64,000 nucleotides of DNA from Salipiger mangrovisoli. Its GTDB lineage: Bacteria; Pseudomonadota; Alphaproteobacteria; Rhodobacterales; Rhodobacteraceae. The notes beneath the pieces were generated by a model. That model was not told the origin of the DNA. It made no database searches and saw only the letters and a program-made list of their open reading frames with translations. Of this stretch, positions 47,884 to 57,382 are shown one piece after another (within the stretch, counting starts at the first letter, position 1; each line of letters starts with the position of its first letter). A program made the position numbers and the translations under genes. Location of the stretch: NCBI RefSeq assembly GCF_015223355.1, contig NZ_JADFFK010000001.1:496001-560000 (forward strand), in the 5' to 3' direction.

Positions 47884-48303
47884 TCACGCGGTGGTGGCGA
47901 ACAGCTCCGACAGCTGTGTTTCGGCCTGGCCGAGCAGGGCGAGGGCGCCGGCCTCATCGCGGAACACGTGAATGTCGAGCGGCAGGCGCTTGGCGAGCAC
48001 CTGCTGCGCCATGCGCGCAACGCCGAAAGAGAGGTCCGAGGGAGAGTAATAGGCGACCCGGATCGTGCATTCCGCAAAAGCCCAGATGCCTTCGAGTTTT
48101 TCGCCGAAGCGCTGCATGTCCGGAAAGTCGCCGTGGTAGGTGGTGACCCGGGAGTTATCGACCAGCAGCCCATATTGCGGGCGCCATTCCGGTGCCTTGG
48201 CGAGTTGCGTCAGGGTTTCCAGGCACTCGTCGATGTGGGTCTCTCCGGAAAAATTCAAGTAAACCAAGCCACGCTCGGCAAATATCCTGAATTCTCCCGA
48301 CAT
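47884..48303 (-). CDS. SpoIIAA-like (STAS/SEC14-type fold) protein, copy A
   Basis: A 139-residue protein starting MSGEFRIFAERG after a near-perfect GGAGGTG site. The pattern of a short beta pair (FRIFAERGLVYLNFSG), a helix, a strand with LLVDNSR, and later IRVAYYSPSDLSFGVARM and DIHVFRDEAGALALL matches the SpoIIAA-like family common in bacteria, whose role is unknown. It is paired with a same-length paralogue upstream. An in-frame start seven codons earlier is less likely. Confidence 0.65.
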   Translation of the reverse strand: MSGEFRIFAERGLVYLNFSGETHIDECLETLTQLAKAPEWRPQYGLLVDNSRVTTYHGDFPDMQRFGEKLEGIWAFAECTIRVAYYSPSDLSFGVARMAQQVLAKRLPLDIHVFRDEAGALALLGQAETQLSELFATTA

Positions 48304-48428
48304 ATAGACACCTCCGAAGGGCAAAATTTCTCCTGCGTCTTCGACTCATGTGCTATTTCCGGATGGCTCTGTCAAATGGTATGTCGCCAACGCGACAGTT
48401 CGGGTGAAGTGACTTCGCGGAAGGGAAA

Positions 48429-48848
48429 TCACCCCGCATTTTCTAGCAATTGCGCGAAACTTGTCTCGGGAGTCCCGAGCAGGGTGAGGCAGCCCAGTTC
48501 GCTCTGCTGGACCAGGGCAACCAGCCCATCGAGCCCGTCCCAGGACTTCAGCGCCAGCTGGCTGAGTTCAAAGCCGATGGGCGTGGGGGCATAATAGACC
48601 AACATCGTCTGGATCCCGGCGGATGCGAGCGCTTCGATCTTCATGGCCTGAATTTTCATGAGCTCGAGGAAATCTCCGTCCCAGCCGGTCAGCGCGGAAA
48701 GGTCGACCAATTGTTTCTGGCCGGGCCGGAAATTGGGATGGGCCACATATTCCGCGAAAGCCGCGGTCGTATCGGTAAGCCGGGCGCGGCCTTCGTAGCG
48801 GACGTAGACAAGGCCGTATTTCTGGAGGATACGAAACGTGATGGGCAT
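48429..48848 (-). CDS. SpoIIAA-like (STAS/SEC14-type fold) protein, copy B
   Basis: Also 139 residues, the same layout as its downstream neighbour: FRILQKYGLVYVRYEG, FRPGQKQLVDLSALTG, IQTMLVYYAPTPIGFELSQL and a C-terminal TLLGTPETSFAQLLEN. Sequence identity to copy A is low but the segments align end to end, so this is an old tandem duplication. No partner kinase or phosphatase is adjacent, which argues against a classical anti-sigma switch. Confidence 0.62.
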   Translation of the reverse strand: MPITFRILQKYGLVYVRYEGRARLTDTTAAFAEYVAHPNFRPGQKQLVDLSALTGWDGDFLELMKIQAMKIEALASAGIQTMLVYYAPTPIGFELSQLALKSWDGLDGLVALVQQSELGCLTLLGTPETSFAQLLENAG

Positions 48849-48951
48849 GACGTCATGATTTATTGAGTTGTATCAAACCTTTGCTGCCGACGGACCATGA
48901 GGTCAACGATGAGTCTCAGATACATGTTTGATCGGGCAAATATCTGCCTGC

Positions 48952-48987
48952 AAACGAAAAGGCCGCCCCGGGGGTCCGGGACGGCCT
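48952..48987 (-). terminator. Rho-independent terminator of mmsA
   Basis: The stem AGGCCG-CCCGG / CCGGG-CGGCCT has one bulge each side and is followed on the minus strand by TTTTCGTTT. Confidence 0.85.
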
Positions 48988-49010
48988 GAACGTCTGTCGG
49001 CGGCAGATGG

Positions 49011-50510
49011 TCAGTCCATCGCCTTGAAGTTGAACTCGCCACCTTCCTTGATACCCGAGAACCAGCGCGCCGTGACGGTCTTGGTCTTGGTGTAGAAACG
49101 GAAGGCGTCCGGCCCGTACTGGTTGAGATCGCCGAAGGCCGATTTCTTCCAGCCGCCGAAGGTGTGATAGGACAGCGGCACCGGGATCGGGAAGTTGATG
49201 CCGACCATGCCCACGTTCACCCGGTGCGCGAAGTCGCGCGCGGTGTCGCCATCGGCGGTGTAGATCGCCGTGCCGTTGCCGTAGGGGTTGTCGATCACCA
49301 GTTCGAGCGCCTCTTCGTAAGAGCCCGCGCGCACGGTGCTCAGTACCGGGCCGAAGATCTCTTCCTTGTAGATATCCATGTCCGGGGTGACGTTGTCGAA
49401 CAGCGACGGGCCGACGAAGAAACCGTCCTCGTAGCCCTGCAACGAGAAGTCGCGGCCGTCCATGACAAGGGTCGCGCCCTGTTCGACACCCTTGGTGACA
49501 AGCCCGTTGATCCGTGCCTTGGCGGCGGCGGTGATCACCGGGCCGTAGTCCACGTCCTCGCCGGCGGTGTAAGGGCCGACCTTCAGCTTCTCGATGCGCG
49601 GCACCAGCTTCTCGATCAGCGCATCGGCGGTTTCCGCGCCCACCGGCACGGCGACCGAGATCGCCATGCAGCGTTCGCCCGCGGCGCCGTAACCGGCGCC
49701 CACCAGCGCGTCGGCGGCCTTGTCGAGGTCGGCGTCGGGCATGATGATCATGTGGTTCTTGGCGCCGCCGAAGCACTGCGCGCGCTTGCCGTTGGTGGCG
49801 GCGCGGCCGTAGATGTACTGGGCGATCGGCGTCGAGCCGACGAAGCCGACGGCCTGCACGGTCTCGTTGTCGAGGATCGCGTCCACCACTTCCTTGTCAC
49901 CGTTGATCACCTGCAGGACGCCCGCGGGCAGCCCGGCCTCGGTGATCAGCTCGGCCAGTCGCAGCGAGGTCGAAGGGCAGCGCTCGGAGGGCTTGAGGAT
50001 CATCGCGTTGCCAGCGACCAGCGCCGGGGCCATCTTCCACAGCGGAATCATCGCCGGGAAGTTGAACGGGGTGATGCCCGCGACCACGCCGAGCGGCTGG
50101 CGCATCGAGTAGAGGTCGATGCCCGGGCCGCCGTCATCGGTGAATTCGCCCTTGAGCATGTGCGGCGCGCCCATGCAGACCTCGACCACCTCGAGGCCGC
50201 GCTGCACGTCACCGCGCCCGTCGGGCAGGGTCTTGCCGTGCTCGCGGCTGACCAGTTCGGCCAGCTCGTCCATGTGCTCGTTGATCAGCGCGCCGAACTT
50301 CATCATCACGCGGGCGCGGCGCTGCGGGTTGGTCGCGCCCCAGACCTTCTGCGCCTCGGCGGCCTTGGCCACGGCGTCGTTCAGCTCTTCGACGGTCGCC
50401 AGTGGCACCTTGGCCTGAACCTCGCCGGTGGCGGGGTTGAAGATCTCGGTGAAGCGGCCGGACGTGCCCTTCACATGTGCGCCGTTGATGAAATGCGTAA
50501 GTTCCTGCAT
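49011..50510 (-). CDS. mmsA: CoA-acylating methylmalonate-semialdehyde dehydrogenase
   Basis: A 499-residue aldehyde-dehydrogenase-fold enzyme converting (methyl)malonate semialdehyde and CoA to propionyl-/acetyl-CoA, with NAD. Catalytic Cys281 is in AAGERCMAIS. The normal ELGGK general-base motif is replaced by CFGGAKNH, as is usual in this CoA-dependent branch. The N-terminus THFINGAHVKGTSGR is typical. Pathways served are valine, myo-inositol and beta-alanine breakdown. It is divergent from a LysR gene that probably controls it. Confidence 0.95.
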   Translation of the reverse strand: MQELTHFINGAHVKGTSGRFTEIFNPATGEVQAKVPLATVEELNDAVAKAAEAQKVWGATNPQRRARVMMKFGALINEHMDELAELVSREHGKTLPDGRGDVQRGLEVVEVCMGAPHMLKGEFTDDGGPGIDLYSMRQPLGVVAGITPFNFPAMIPLWKMAPALVAGNAMILKPSERCPSTSLRLAELITEAGLPAGVLQVINGDKEVVDAILDNETVQAVGFVGSTPIAQYIYGRAATNGKRAQCFGGAKNHMIIMPDADLDKAADALVGAGYGAAGERCMAISVAVPVGAETADALIEKLVPRIEKLKVGPYTAGEDVDYGPVITAAAKARINGLVTKGVEQGATLVMDGRDFSLQGYEDGFFVGPSLFDNVTPDMDIYKEEIFGPVLSTVRAGSYEEALELVIDNPYGNGTAIYTADGDTARDFAHRVNVGMVGINFPIPVPLSYHTFGGWKKSAFGDLNQYGPDAFRFYTKTKTVTARWFSGIKEGGEFNFKAMD

Positions 50511-50566
50511 GGGAGCCTCCTTCTGTTGGCCGAAACAGTAGCCTTGCGGAAATGCAGCGAACAGGG

Positions 50567-50597
50567 GTATTTCGGCAAAGATGTTTTGCAAAAATAC
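50567..50597. promoter_or_regulatory. Imperfect palindrome between mmsA and its LysR gene
   Basis: GTATTT...AAATAC arms 31 bp apart overall, with an inner GGCAAA/TTTTGC pair, in the 96-bp divergent promoter region. It overlaps the space just before the LysR start at 50607, a usual place for an autoregulatory LysR site. Confidence 0.5.
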
Positions 50598-50606
50598 AGG
50601 TGCGAA

Positions 50607-51503
50607 ATGCGCGAGAACTGGGATGATTTGCGGATTTTCCTCGCCGTCGCGCGGGGAGAGAGCCTGTCGGCCGCCGGGCGTGTGCTGCGCATGGATCCGG
50701 CGACCGTGGGGCGGCGCGTGGCGCGGCTCGAGCAGGCGCTTGGTCATCCGCTCTTTGCCAAGTCGCCGCAGGGCTACACCCTGAGCGAGGCGGGCGCGCG
50801 GCTGCTGGTCCATGCCGAGAGCGCCGAGGCCGCACTGGGGCAGGGCGCGCAGGCGCTGATGGGCTCGTCAGAAGGATTCGCCGGGCAGATCCGCATCGGC
50901 GCGCCGGACGGCTGCGCCAACTTCCTGCTGCCGCAGGTCTGCGCGCGGATTGCCGAGACCAACCCGGGGCTCGACCTGCAGATCGTTTCGCTGCCGCGGG
51001 TGGTGAACCTGTCGCGGCGCGAGGCTGACATGGCGATTGCGGTCTCGGCTCCGACCGCGGGGCGGTTGGTGGTGCAGAAGATCTCGGACTACCGGCTGCA
51101 TCTCGCGGCCTCGGAACACTATCTTGCCAAGCATCCGCCGATCCGCGCGCGCGCCGATCTGCAGGGCCACCGCATCGTCGGCTACATCCCCGACATGATC
51201 TTCGACCGCGAACTCGACTATCTCAGCGATCTGGGTCTCGAGCGGGTGCGGCTGGCGTCAAACTCCGTGGCGGTGCAATTCCACTGGCTGCGGCTCGGGG
51301 CGGGTCTCGGGATCGTGCATGATTTCGCGCTGCCCGCGGCGCCGGGGCTGCGCCGGGTTCTGCCCGAGGAGGTCTCGCTGACCCGGAGTTTCTACCTGGT
51401 GCGCCACGCCGATGACCGGCGGCATGCGCGGCTTAACGGATTCGCAGCGCTTCTGGCCGAGGCTGTGCGCGGCGAACTCGCGGCGCTCGAAGCGGCGGCA
51501 TAG
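50607..51503 (+). CDS. LysR-family transcriptional regulator
   Basis: A 298-residue regulator. The winged-helix domain starts MRENWDDLRIFLAVARGESLSAAGRVLRMDPATVGRRVARLE, the standard LysR HTH, and a linker helix and effector-binding domain follow from about residue 90. Divergence from mmsA with a shared palindrome suggests it regulates mmsA, probably in response to a branched-chain or inositol catabolite. The long in-frame upstream extension is antisense to mmsA and rejected. Confidence 0.92.
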   Translation: MRENWDDLRIFLAVARGESLSAAGRVLRMDPATVGRRVARLEQALGHPLFAKSPQGYTLSEAGARLLVHAESAEAALGQGAQALMGSSEGFAGQIRIGAPDGCANFLLPQVCARIAETNPGLDLQIVSLPRVVNLSRREADMAIAVSAPTAGRLVVQKISDYRLHLAASEHYLAKHPPIRARADLQGHRIVGYIPDMIFDRELDYLSDLGLERVRLASNSVAVQFHWLRLGAGLGIVHDFALPAAPGLRRVLPEEVSLTRSFYLVRHADDRRHARLNGFAALLAEAVRGELAALEAAA

Positions 51504-51611
51504 CATCGGCGGGCCTCGGGCGGCGCGGGCCACGACCGGAGGTTGCTGTTGACAGAAGATGCCGACGGGCGGACGCTTGTGAGTCTCAGCAGCGCTTAGG
51601 AGGAAAGCCGC

Positions 51612-52046
51612 ATGCAGGTACAACAGATTCTCAAGGACAAGTCCGACGATGGCGTGGTCACCGTCACCCCCAAGAGCAGCGTTGCCGATGCCGCACAGGT
51701 GCTGAGCGAGCGTCGCATCGGCGGGGTGGTGATCTCGGACGACGGGCAGAGGCCGCTGGGGATCCTTTCAGAGCGCGACATCGTGCGCGCGCTGGCCGCG
51801 CAGGGCGCATCCGTGCTCGGCCTGAGCTGCGAGGATCTGATGACCCGCAAACTTCAGGTCTGCACCCGCGACGAGGACACCAACGTGGTGCTCGCCCGGA
51901 TGACCGAGGGGCGGTTCCGCCACATGCCCGTGGTCGAAGATGGCATGCTGGTCGGGATCATCTCGATCGGTGACGTGGTGAAGGCGCAGATCGCCGAACT
52001 GGCGATGGAGAAGGACGCGCTTCAGGGCATGATCATGGGCTTCTGA
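51612..52046 (+). CDS. CBS-domain-pair protein
   Basis: A 144-residue stand-alone Bateman module: MQVQQILKDKSDDGVVTVTP starts CBS1, RRIGGVVISDDGQRPLGILSERDIVRAL is its core, and LMTRKLQVCTRDEDTNVVLARMTEGRFRHMPVVEDGMLVGIISIGDVVKA spans CBS2. Such proteins bind adenine nucleotides and regulate partner enzymes; the partner is unknown. A good AGGAGGAAAG site precedes the ATG. It precedes coaD with about 100 bp between. Confidence 0.92.
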   Translation: MQVQQILKDKSDDGVVTVTPKSSVADAAQVLSERRIGGVVISDDGQRPLGILSERDIVRALAAQGASVLGLSCEDLMTRKLQVCTRDEDTNVVLARMTEGRFRHMPVVEDGMLVGIISIGDVVKAQIAELAMEKDALQGMIMGF

Positions 52047-52149
52047 GGCCCTTCTCTCCGCGAGGAGAGCCGGTTTCGGGGTTGCATTCCGGAGCGCAAT
52101 ATCGTTGCGTGCGCCGAACATGCCCCCGCTGGCGACCCTGGAGGACCTC

Positions 52150-52647
52150 ATGCGCATCGGCCTTTATCCCGGCACCTTTGATCCGATCACCTTGGGCCAT
52201 ATGGACATCATCCGCCGGGCATCGGCGCTGGTGGACCGGCTGGTGATCGGCGTCGCGATCAACCGCGACAAGGGCCCGCTCTTCACGCTCGAAGAGCGCG
52301 TGGCGATGATCGAGATGGAATGCGCCGAGCTGTCTCAGGAGACGGGGACCGAGATCATCCCGCATCCTTTCGAGAACCTGCTGATCGACTGCGCCCGCGA
52401 CGTCGGGGCGCAGATCATCATCCGCGGTCTGCGCGCCGTCGCGGATTTCGAGTATGAATTCCAGATGGTCGGGATGAACCGCGCGCTCGACACCAGCATC
52501 GAGACCGTCTTCCTGATGGCCGAGGCCCGGCATCAGGCGATCGCGTCCAAGCTGGTGAAGGAGATCGCGCGGCTGAACGGCGACGTAAGCAAATTCGTCA
52601 CGCCCACCGTGAACGAAGCGCTGAAGGCGCGCTTCGAGAAGGTCTGA
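52150..52647 (+). CDS. coaD: Pantetheine-phosphate adenylyltransferase
   Basis: A 165-residue enzyme making dephospho-CoA from phosphopantetheine and ATP. The nucleotidyltransferase motif YPGTFDPITLGHMDIIRRA and the C-terminal EARHQAIASKLVKEIARLNGDV, the ISSS-like region, are present. The start at 52150 (MRIGLYPGTFDP) is chosen over 52105 because the conserved fold begins there. It converges with a DUF1127-like gene; the two stop codons are adjacent. Confidence 0.95.
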   Translation: MRIGLYPGTFDPITLGHMDIIRRASALVDRLVIGVAINRDKGPLFTLEERVAMIEMECAELSQETGTEIIPHPFENLLIDCARDVGAQIIIRGLRAVADFEYEFQMVGMNRALDTSIETVFLMAEARHQAIASKLVKEIARLNGDVSKFVTPTVNEALKARFEKV

Positions 52648-52827
52648 TCAGCGGCCGTAGACGGCGGCGCGGGCGGTTTCGTCCTCGCGGCCGATCAGGT
52701 CGCAATCGATGCGCGTACGCATCGGCAGCGACATCAGCGCCTGCCGGGTGCGGTGATAGGCGAAGCGGCGGGCGAAGGTGTCACGGACGGCATTGATGGC
52801 TTTGGTCATGGCTTTGTTCCATTTCAT
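52648..52827 (-). CDS. DUF1127-like small protein
   Basis: A 59-residue basic peptide MKWNKAMTKAINAVRDTFARR..., with YHRTRQALMSLPMRTRIDCDLIGRED, which fits the DUF1127 pattern (YRRTRRELxxLPDRxLxDIGLxRxD). DUF1127 peptides are linked to RNA metabolism and phosphate or carbon regulation in some alphaproteobacteria. A GGAGG ribosome site stands before the ATG. It converges on coaD with no spacer. Confidence 0.75.
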   Translation of the reverse strand: MKWNKAMTKAINAVRDTFARRFAYHRTRQALMSLPMRTRIDCDLIGREDETARAAVYGR

Positions 52828-53123
52828 CGGGGGACGCCTCCATCGGGAAGGCGCCGCATCGGCGGATTGGTCTGTGTGAAAACCGGGGTCGTGAAGGCGG
52901 CGACGGGTCTGTCGTCGTTGGCGCTAACTTAGGCCTCGCCGCGATGCAGCACAATTGACGGTTTTCCAGAGCCGCCTTGCACGGGATGCATGGCCCGGAC
53001 ACGGGCCGGGCAAGGCTTTGTAAACCAATGTCGATTAACCCTGATCCGGACAGGAGGGCGCGTTGCGCCCGCCGCGGCCGCTGCAAAAGCGCGGCCGGAT
53101 CCGTGCCAGAAGGGAGACAAGCG

Positions 53124-53393
53124 ATGGAGATTCCACGCGACCTTGCAGGCTTTGCCAGACCCAGTCGCCCGCGACCGGCCCCCGGGCGGGCCGCAGCGGG
53201 GGGCGAACCGGGGGCGGAGGCGCCGCCGCGCCCGCTGCCGCCGCCGGTGCCTGTCACCACGCAGACCTTGCCGCTTGCCTTGCTCTCGCAGGTCACGCCT
53301 CGGGCGCGGCCTCTCGGGTTGGTGGCGGCGGAGGGCTACGGCGCGGCGCTTGGCATCGTGCGCGACGGCGCGGCGGCGGATGAAGCGGATTAG
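53124..53393 (+). CDS. Small Pro/Ala-rich hypothetical protein
   Basis: An 89-residue frame starting MEIPRDLAGFARPSRPRP after an AGGGAG site. The middle is Pro/Gly/Ala-rich (disordered), and the end (LLSQVTPRARPLGLVAAEGYGAALGIVRD) looks like a short ordered segment. No family was recognised. A GGGCGC-GTT-GCGCCC hairpin lies about 55 bp upstream. It could be a real lineage-specific gene or a chance high-GC frame. Confidence 0.45.
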   Translation: MEIPRDLAGFARPSRPRPAPGRAAAGGEPGAEAPPRPLPPPVPVTTQTLPLALLSQVTPRARPLGLVAAEGYGAALGIVRDGAAADEAD

Positions 53394-53452
53394 AGGCAGC
53401 AGGGAAGGCAAGGCGGTGCAGGCAATACGGCGCGGGCCGAAACGCCCTGGCG

Positions 53453-53485
53453 GAAAACAAGAGGCGGGGCAAAGCGCCCCGCCTC
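53453..53485 (-). terminator. Rho-independent terminator of gap
   Basis: The stem GAGGCGGGG / CCCCGCCTC with a 7-nt loop is followed on the minus strand by TTGTTTT. Confidence 0.88.
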
Positions 53486-53526
53486 TCATGGTCACGTCGA
53501 TCCAGCCAGCGCCGGGCCGCTGATCC

Positions 53527-54528
<1,002 letters not shown>

Positions 54529-54613
54529 GATGTCTCCTCGCTGTCCGAGAGTCTTGGGTTGTCCAGAGGTCAACAGGATACGTGGAGCAAGTCAATACAT
54601 GGACTGTTAGCGC

Positions 54614-54757
54614 TCACCGCCAAAATGCCATCCAATCGAGCAGAATGAAAATCTTGCGGCCGAGCAGGACGAGATGACGGCTGTCATAGAGCGTGACATC
54701 CAGCGCGATTGCGAGGATCAGCAGGGCTCCGAGCCAGAGGGCGATGCGATTGGTCAT
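54614..54757 (-). CDS. Small single-span membrane protein
   Basis: A 47-residue peptide, MTNRIALWLGALLILAIALD then VTLYDSRHLVLLGRKIFILLDWMAFWR. It has one clear transmembrane helix and an aromatic C-terminus. It lies between gap and the PepSY/cytochrome operon on the same strand. No family name is known to me. Codon use and hydrophobic pattern suggest a genuine gene. Confidence 0.62.
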   Translation of the reverse strand: MTNRIALWLGALLILAIALDVTLYDSRHLVLLGRKIFILLDWMAFWR

Positions 54758-54788
54758 TTTCTCGTGATGCCAGAGCCTTGGGGTTCTG

Positions 54789-55325
54789 TCACCTGTCTTC
54801 TGCAACGGCCGGGGCAGGCGGCGCGTCGGCGGCGCTTCCGGTCATCAGCTCTTCGATGAACAGCGACAGCAGCGCCCCGCGCCCCGATACGCCGGCCTTG
54901 CGGTAGATGGCGTTGAGGTGCGATTTCACCGTGCCCTCGGCCGAGCCGCGCAGCGCGGCGATCTCTGGGATGGTCATCCCCTTGAGCGTGAACATCGCCA
55001 CGTCGCGCTCCGATCCTGTCAGCCCCCAGGCCGAGAACTGCGCCTCGACGATCTCGTGAAAGGCGCCGGTGGCCAGCGAGACCTGACGTTCGAGATGGGC
55101 GTTGTGGCGCAGCAGCTTGAGCAGGAAGCGCAGCTCGACCCAGACCGCGGCGGCAAGGCACAGCACCATGCTGCCCTCGAGAAAGGCCCCGGGATCGGTC
55201 ATCGGGTTCCAGCCCGCCTCGGTGGCGTCGAAGACCACGTCGATCACGAAGAAGGCCGTGCAGAGCGACTGCACGGCGATCAGAAGGGTGAGGATGAGCG
55301 GGCGGTCGGCGGTCTGCGGCGTCAT
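54789..55325 (-). CDS. Membrane-anchored LuxR-type transcriptional regulator
   Basis: A 178-residue protein. Two N-terminal transmembrane segments (about 8-32 and 48-66) are followed by a short coiled coil, then a LuxR helix-turn-helix at about 98-160 (WGLTGSERDVAMFTLKGMTIPEIAALRGSAEGTVKSHLNAIYRKAG). There is no receiver or autoinducer domain, so the membrane part may be the sensor. It overlaps the cytochrome gene by ATGA, suggesting it senses or controls that system. Confidence 0.87.
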   Translation of the reverse strand: MTPQTADRPLILTLLIAVQSLCTAFFVIDVVFDATEAGWNPMTDPGAFLEGSMVLCLAAAVWVELRFLLKLLRHNAHLERQVSLATGAFHEIVEAQFSAWGLTGSERDVAMFTLKGMTIPEIAALRGSAEGTVKSHLNAIYRKAGVSGRGALLSLFIEELMTGSAADAPPAPAVAEDR

Positions 55326-55873
55326 GCCTCGATCTTTGCGTCATCCGGCACGCATTTGACACCCGTGACCATCGCCTTGGGCAAATTTACCCCGGTGCGG
55401 CGGCTCTCCCACAGCACCGCGCCGATGTGCAGCACCACCGAGACCTCGGCCCAGGTGACCAGCGCCTCGTGCATCTCTTGGACCCAGGCGACGCCCCAAT
55501 AGGCATTTGTGGTCATCATCCAGCCGCTGGCGATGATCCCGCAGAGGGTGAGCAGCAGGTTGAAGATCATCAGCGCGCCGAGCGGTGTGTGCAGCAGGTG
55601 CACGCGGCGGCGGCCGGTGGCCATGTCGGTGACCTGCCGGGCAAGCCCGGTGCGGGTGGGCACGAAGCTGGCGAACCGCGCGGAATAGGGGCCGACGAAC
55701 CCCCAGATGAGCCGCAGCGCGATCAGCCCGGCGATCGCATAGCCGATCCAGCGGTGCAGCTTTGTCTCGGGGCTGTCGAACAGCGCGTTGGCGGCAAAGA
55801 GAGTCACCAGGCTCCAGTGGAAGATCCGCAGCAGCGGATCCCAGATGAAATGGCGGGACATGTGGTCTTGCAT
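55322..55873 (-). CDS. Cytochrome b561-domain membrane protein
   Basis: A 183-residue protein with four transmembrane helices and His residues placed as heme ligands: LRIFHWSLVTLFAANALF, LHRWIGYAIAGLIALRLIWGFVG, HTPLGALMIFNLLLTLCG and EVSVVLHIGAVLWES. It probably passes electrons across the inner membrane to a periplasmic partner. The start at 55873 is chosen for the conserved FIWDPLLRIFHW beginning; upstream codons are Pro/Arg filler. It is middle gene of the PepSY-cyt b-LuxR set. Confidence 0.88.
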   Translation of the reverse strand: MQDHMSRHFIWDPLLRIFHWSLVTLFAANALFDSPETKLHRWIGYAIAGLIALRLIWGFVGPYSARFASFVPTRTGLARQVTDMATGRRRVHLLHTPLGALMIFNLLLTLCGIIASGWMMTTNAYWGVAWVQEMHEALVTWAEVSVVLHIGAVLWESRRTGVNLPKAMVTGVKCVPDDAKIEA

Positions 55874-55938
55874 CGGCGAGGTCCTCGGTCTGGGCAGGAG
55901 GGCGCGGCGGCCCCGCGCCGGGGCGGGGCCGGGCGGCA

Positions 55939-56187
55939 TCACTCGGACTTGCTGCGGACGATCTTCAGGCTGTCGTCGAGGTAGATCTCGAACTTCTTGC
56001 CGTCCTTCATCGCGTAGACCTCGATCAGACCATCCTCGCTGTCGATGCGGCGCACCTCGTAGCCCTCGGCGGTGAGCTTCTCGCGCACCTGGGCCTGGGT
56101 CTGTTCGGGGATTTCGGGGGAGGCAAAGGCGGCGCCGGTGGTCAGCAGGACGGCGACGAGGCCAGAGGTCAGAAAGCGATAGGTCAT
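55939..56187 (-). CDS. PepSY-domain periplasmic protein
   Basis: An 82-residue protein with a signal peptide (MTYRFLTSGLVAVLLTTGAAFAS) and one small PepSY module (QAQVREKLTAEGYEVRRIDSEDGLIEVYAMKDGKKFEIYLD). PepSY modules are often found with cytochrome b and ferric-reductase-like systems. It is first gene of the operon. An AGGAGACC site stands before the ATG. Confidence 0.9.
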   Translation of the reverse strand: MTYRFLTSGLVAVLLTTGAAFASPEIPEQTQAQVREKLTAEGYEVRRIDSEDGLIEVYAMKDGKKFEIYLDDSLKIVRSKSE

Positions 56188-56331
56188 CGAAGGGTCTCCT
56201 GTATGGGAGGGCGGGTCATCCGCGCCTCGAAGACCGATCTGACGTGGGGCAGGCGGGCTCGCCATGCACCGCAGGGGGCAGATTGCGCCCCCTGCAACTT
56301 TGGTTGGGACGGGAATTCCGCCGCTGGCGGA

Positions 56332-56799
56332 TCAGGCGGTGCGCCGCCAGGCGGCGATCCAGACCAGGGCGAGACCGAGCGAGATCACCGCGTTCCAGCT
56401 TGCCATCGACAGGCCGAGGAACTGCCAGGCGACCTCGTCGCAGCGCACCAGCGGCGCGTTCATGATCTGGTTGAGCAGGTCGTCGGTGGACATGCCGCCC
56501 ACCGGTCCGGACGTGCAGGTGGTCGGGCCTTCCCACCAGCCGCGCTCGACGCCTGCGTGATAGACGCCGATCCCCGTGGTGATCAGTGCCGCGAGCGCGC
56601 CGAGCAGCGGCAGGATCCGCGCCCGGAAGGCCAGCGCCAGCGCGCCGATCAGCACCGCCGCCGCGTGCGGCCAGCGCTGCAGGATGCACAGGTGACACGG
56701 GGCGAGCCCGCCGATGTATTGCGAGCCGATGGCGCCGAGCAGCACGGCGGCCGATCCGCCGGCGGCGATCAGGATGAGGAATTTGCGCAGGTCGGTCAT
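56332..56799 (-). CDS. dsbB: Disulfide bond formation protein DsbB
   Basis: A 155-residue four-helix membrane protein. Cys pair one is in APCHLCILQRWPH (C35/C38) and pair two is C95 and C120 in the second periplasmic loop. It reoxidises DsbA using ubiquinone. The length and the QRWPH motif are typical. It is 4 bp downstream of the YqaA-like gene on the same strand, so co-transcription is likely. Confidence 0.92.
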   Translation of the reverse strand: MTDLRKFLILIAAGGSAAVLLGAIGSQYIGGLAPCHLCILQRWPHAAAVLIGALALAFRARILPLLGALAALITTGIGVYHAGVERGWWEGPTTCTSGPVGGMSTDDLLNQIMNAPLVRCDEVAWQFLGLSMASWNAVISLGLALVWIAAWRRTA

Positions 56800-56803
56800 G
56801 GTC

Positions 56804-57382
56804 TCAGAGGTATTTCACCAGGAAGAAGCCGCCGGCGAGCAGCAGCACGAAGACAGTAAACACCAGTCCGAGACGATTTTCGATGAAATCCCGGATCGGC
56901 GCACCGAAGGCGCGCAGCAGCGCCGCGACGATGAAGAAGCGGAAGGCGCGCGCGACGACGGCGGTGGTGACGAAGATGCCAAGCGGCATCGCGGTCCAGC
57001 CCGACATGATGGTGATCACCTTGAACGGGAAGGGGGTGATGCCGGCGATCAGCACCGCCCAGAAGCCGACACCGTTGAACCGTGCGTTGAAGGCTTCCAT
57101 CGAGTCGGCCTTGCCCAGGGACTCGAGGATCGGCCGGCCAATGCTGTCGAAGAAGAAATGCCCGATGCCGTAGCCGAACAAACCGCCGACCACCGATGCG
57201 GCGGTGGCCACCAGCGCAATCAGCCAGGCGCGGCGCGGCGCGGCGAGGATCATCGGGATCATCAGCACGTCGGGAGGGATCGGGAAAACCGAGGCTTCGA
57301 TGAAGGAGACCGCTGCCAGCGCCCAGAGGGCCTTGGGGTGATCGGCAAGCGACATGGTCCAGTCGTAGAGGCGGCGCAGCAT
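56804..57382 (-). CDS. YqaA-family (SNARE-associated/DedA-like) membrane protein
   Basis: A 192-residue protein starting MLRRLYDWTMSLADHPKALWALAAVSFIEASVFPIPPDVLMIPM. SFIEASVFPIPPDVL and the later AVLIAGITPFPFKVITIMSG are hallmarks of the VTT/DedA-like YqaA branch. About five transmembrane segments. DedA-type proteins move lipids across the membrane or keep proton balance; the exact role here is unknown. The upstream in-frame extension overlaps the tRNA and is not real. Confidence 0.9.
   Translation of the reverse strand: MLRRLYDWTMSLADHPKALWALAAVSFIEASVFPIPPDVLMIPMILAAPRRAWLIALVATAASVVGGLFGYGIGHFFFDSIGRPILESLGKADSMEAFNARFNGVGFWAVLIAGITPFPFKVITIMSGWTAMPLGIFVTTAVVARAFRFFIVAALLRAFGAPIRDFIENRLGLVFTVFVLLLAGGFFLVKYL

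Noticed and set aside
49164-50606. 480-codon upstream extension of the LysR gene
   Set aside because: It is antisense to mmsA; LysR proteins begin with the HTH, which starts at 50607.
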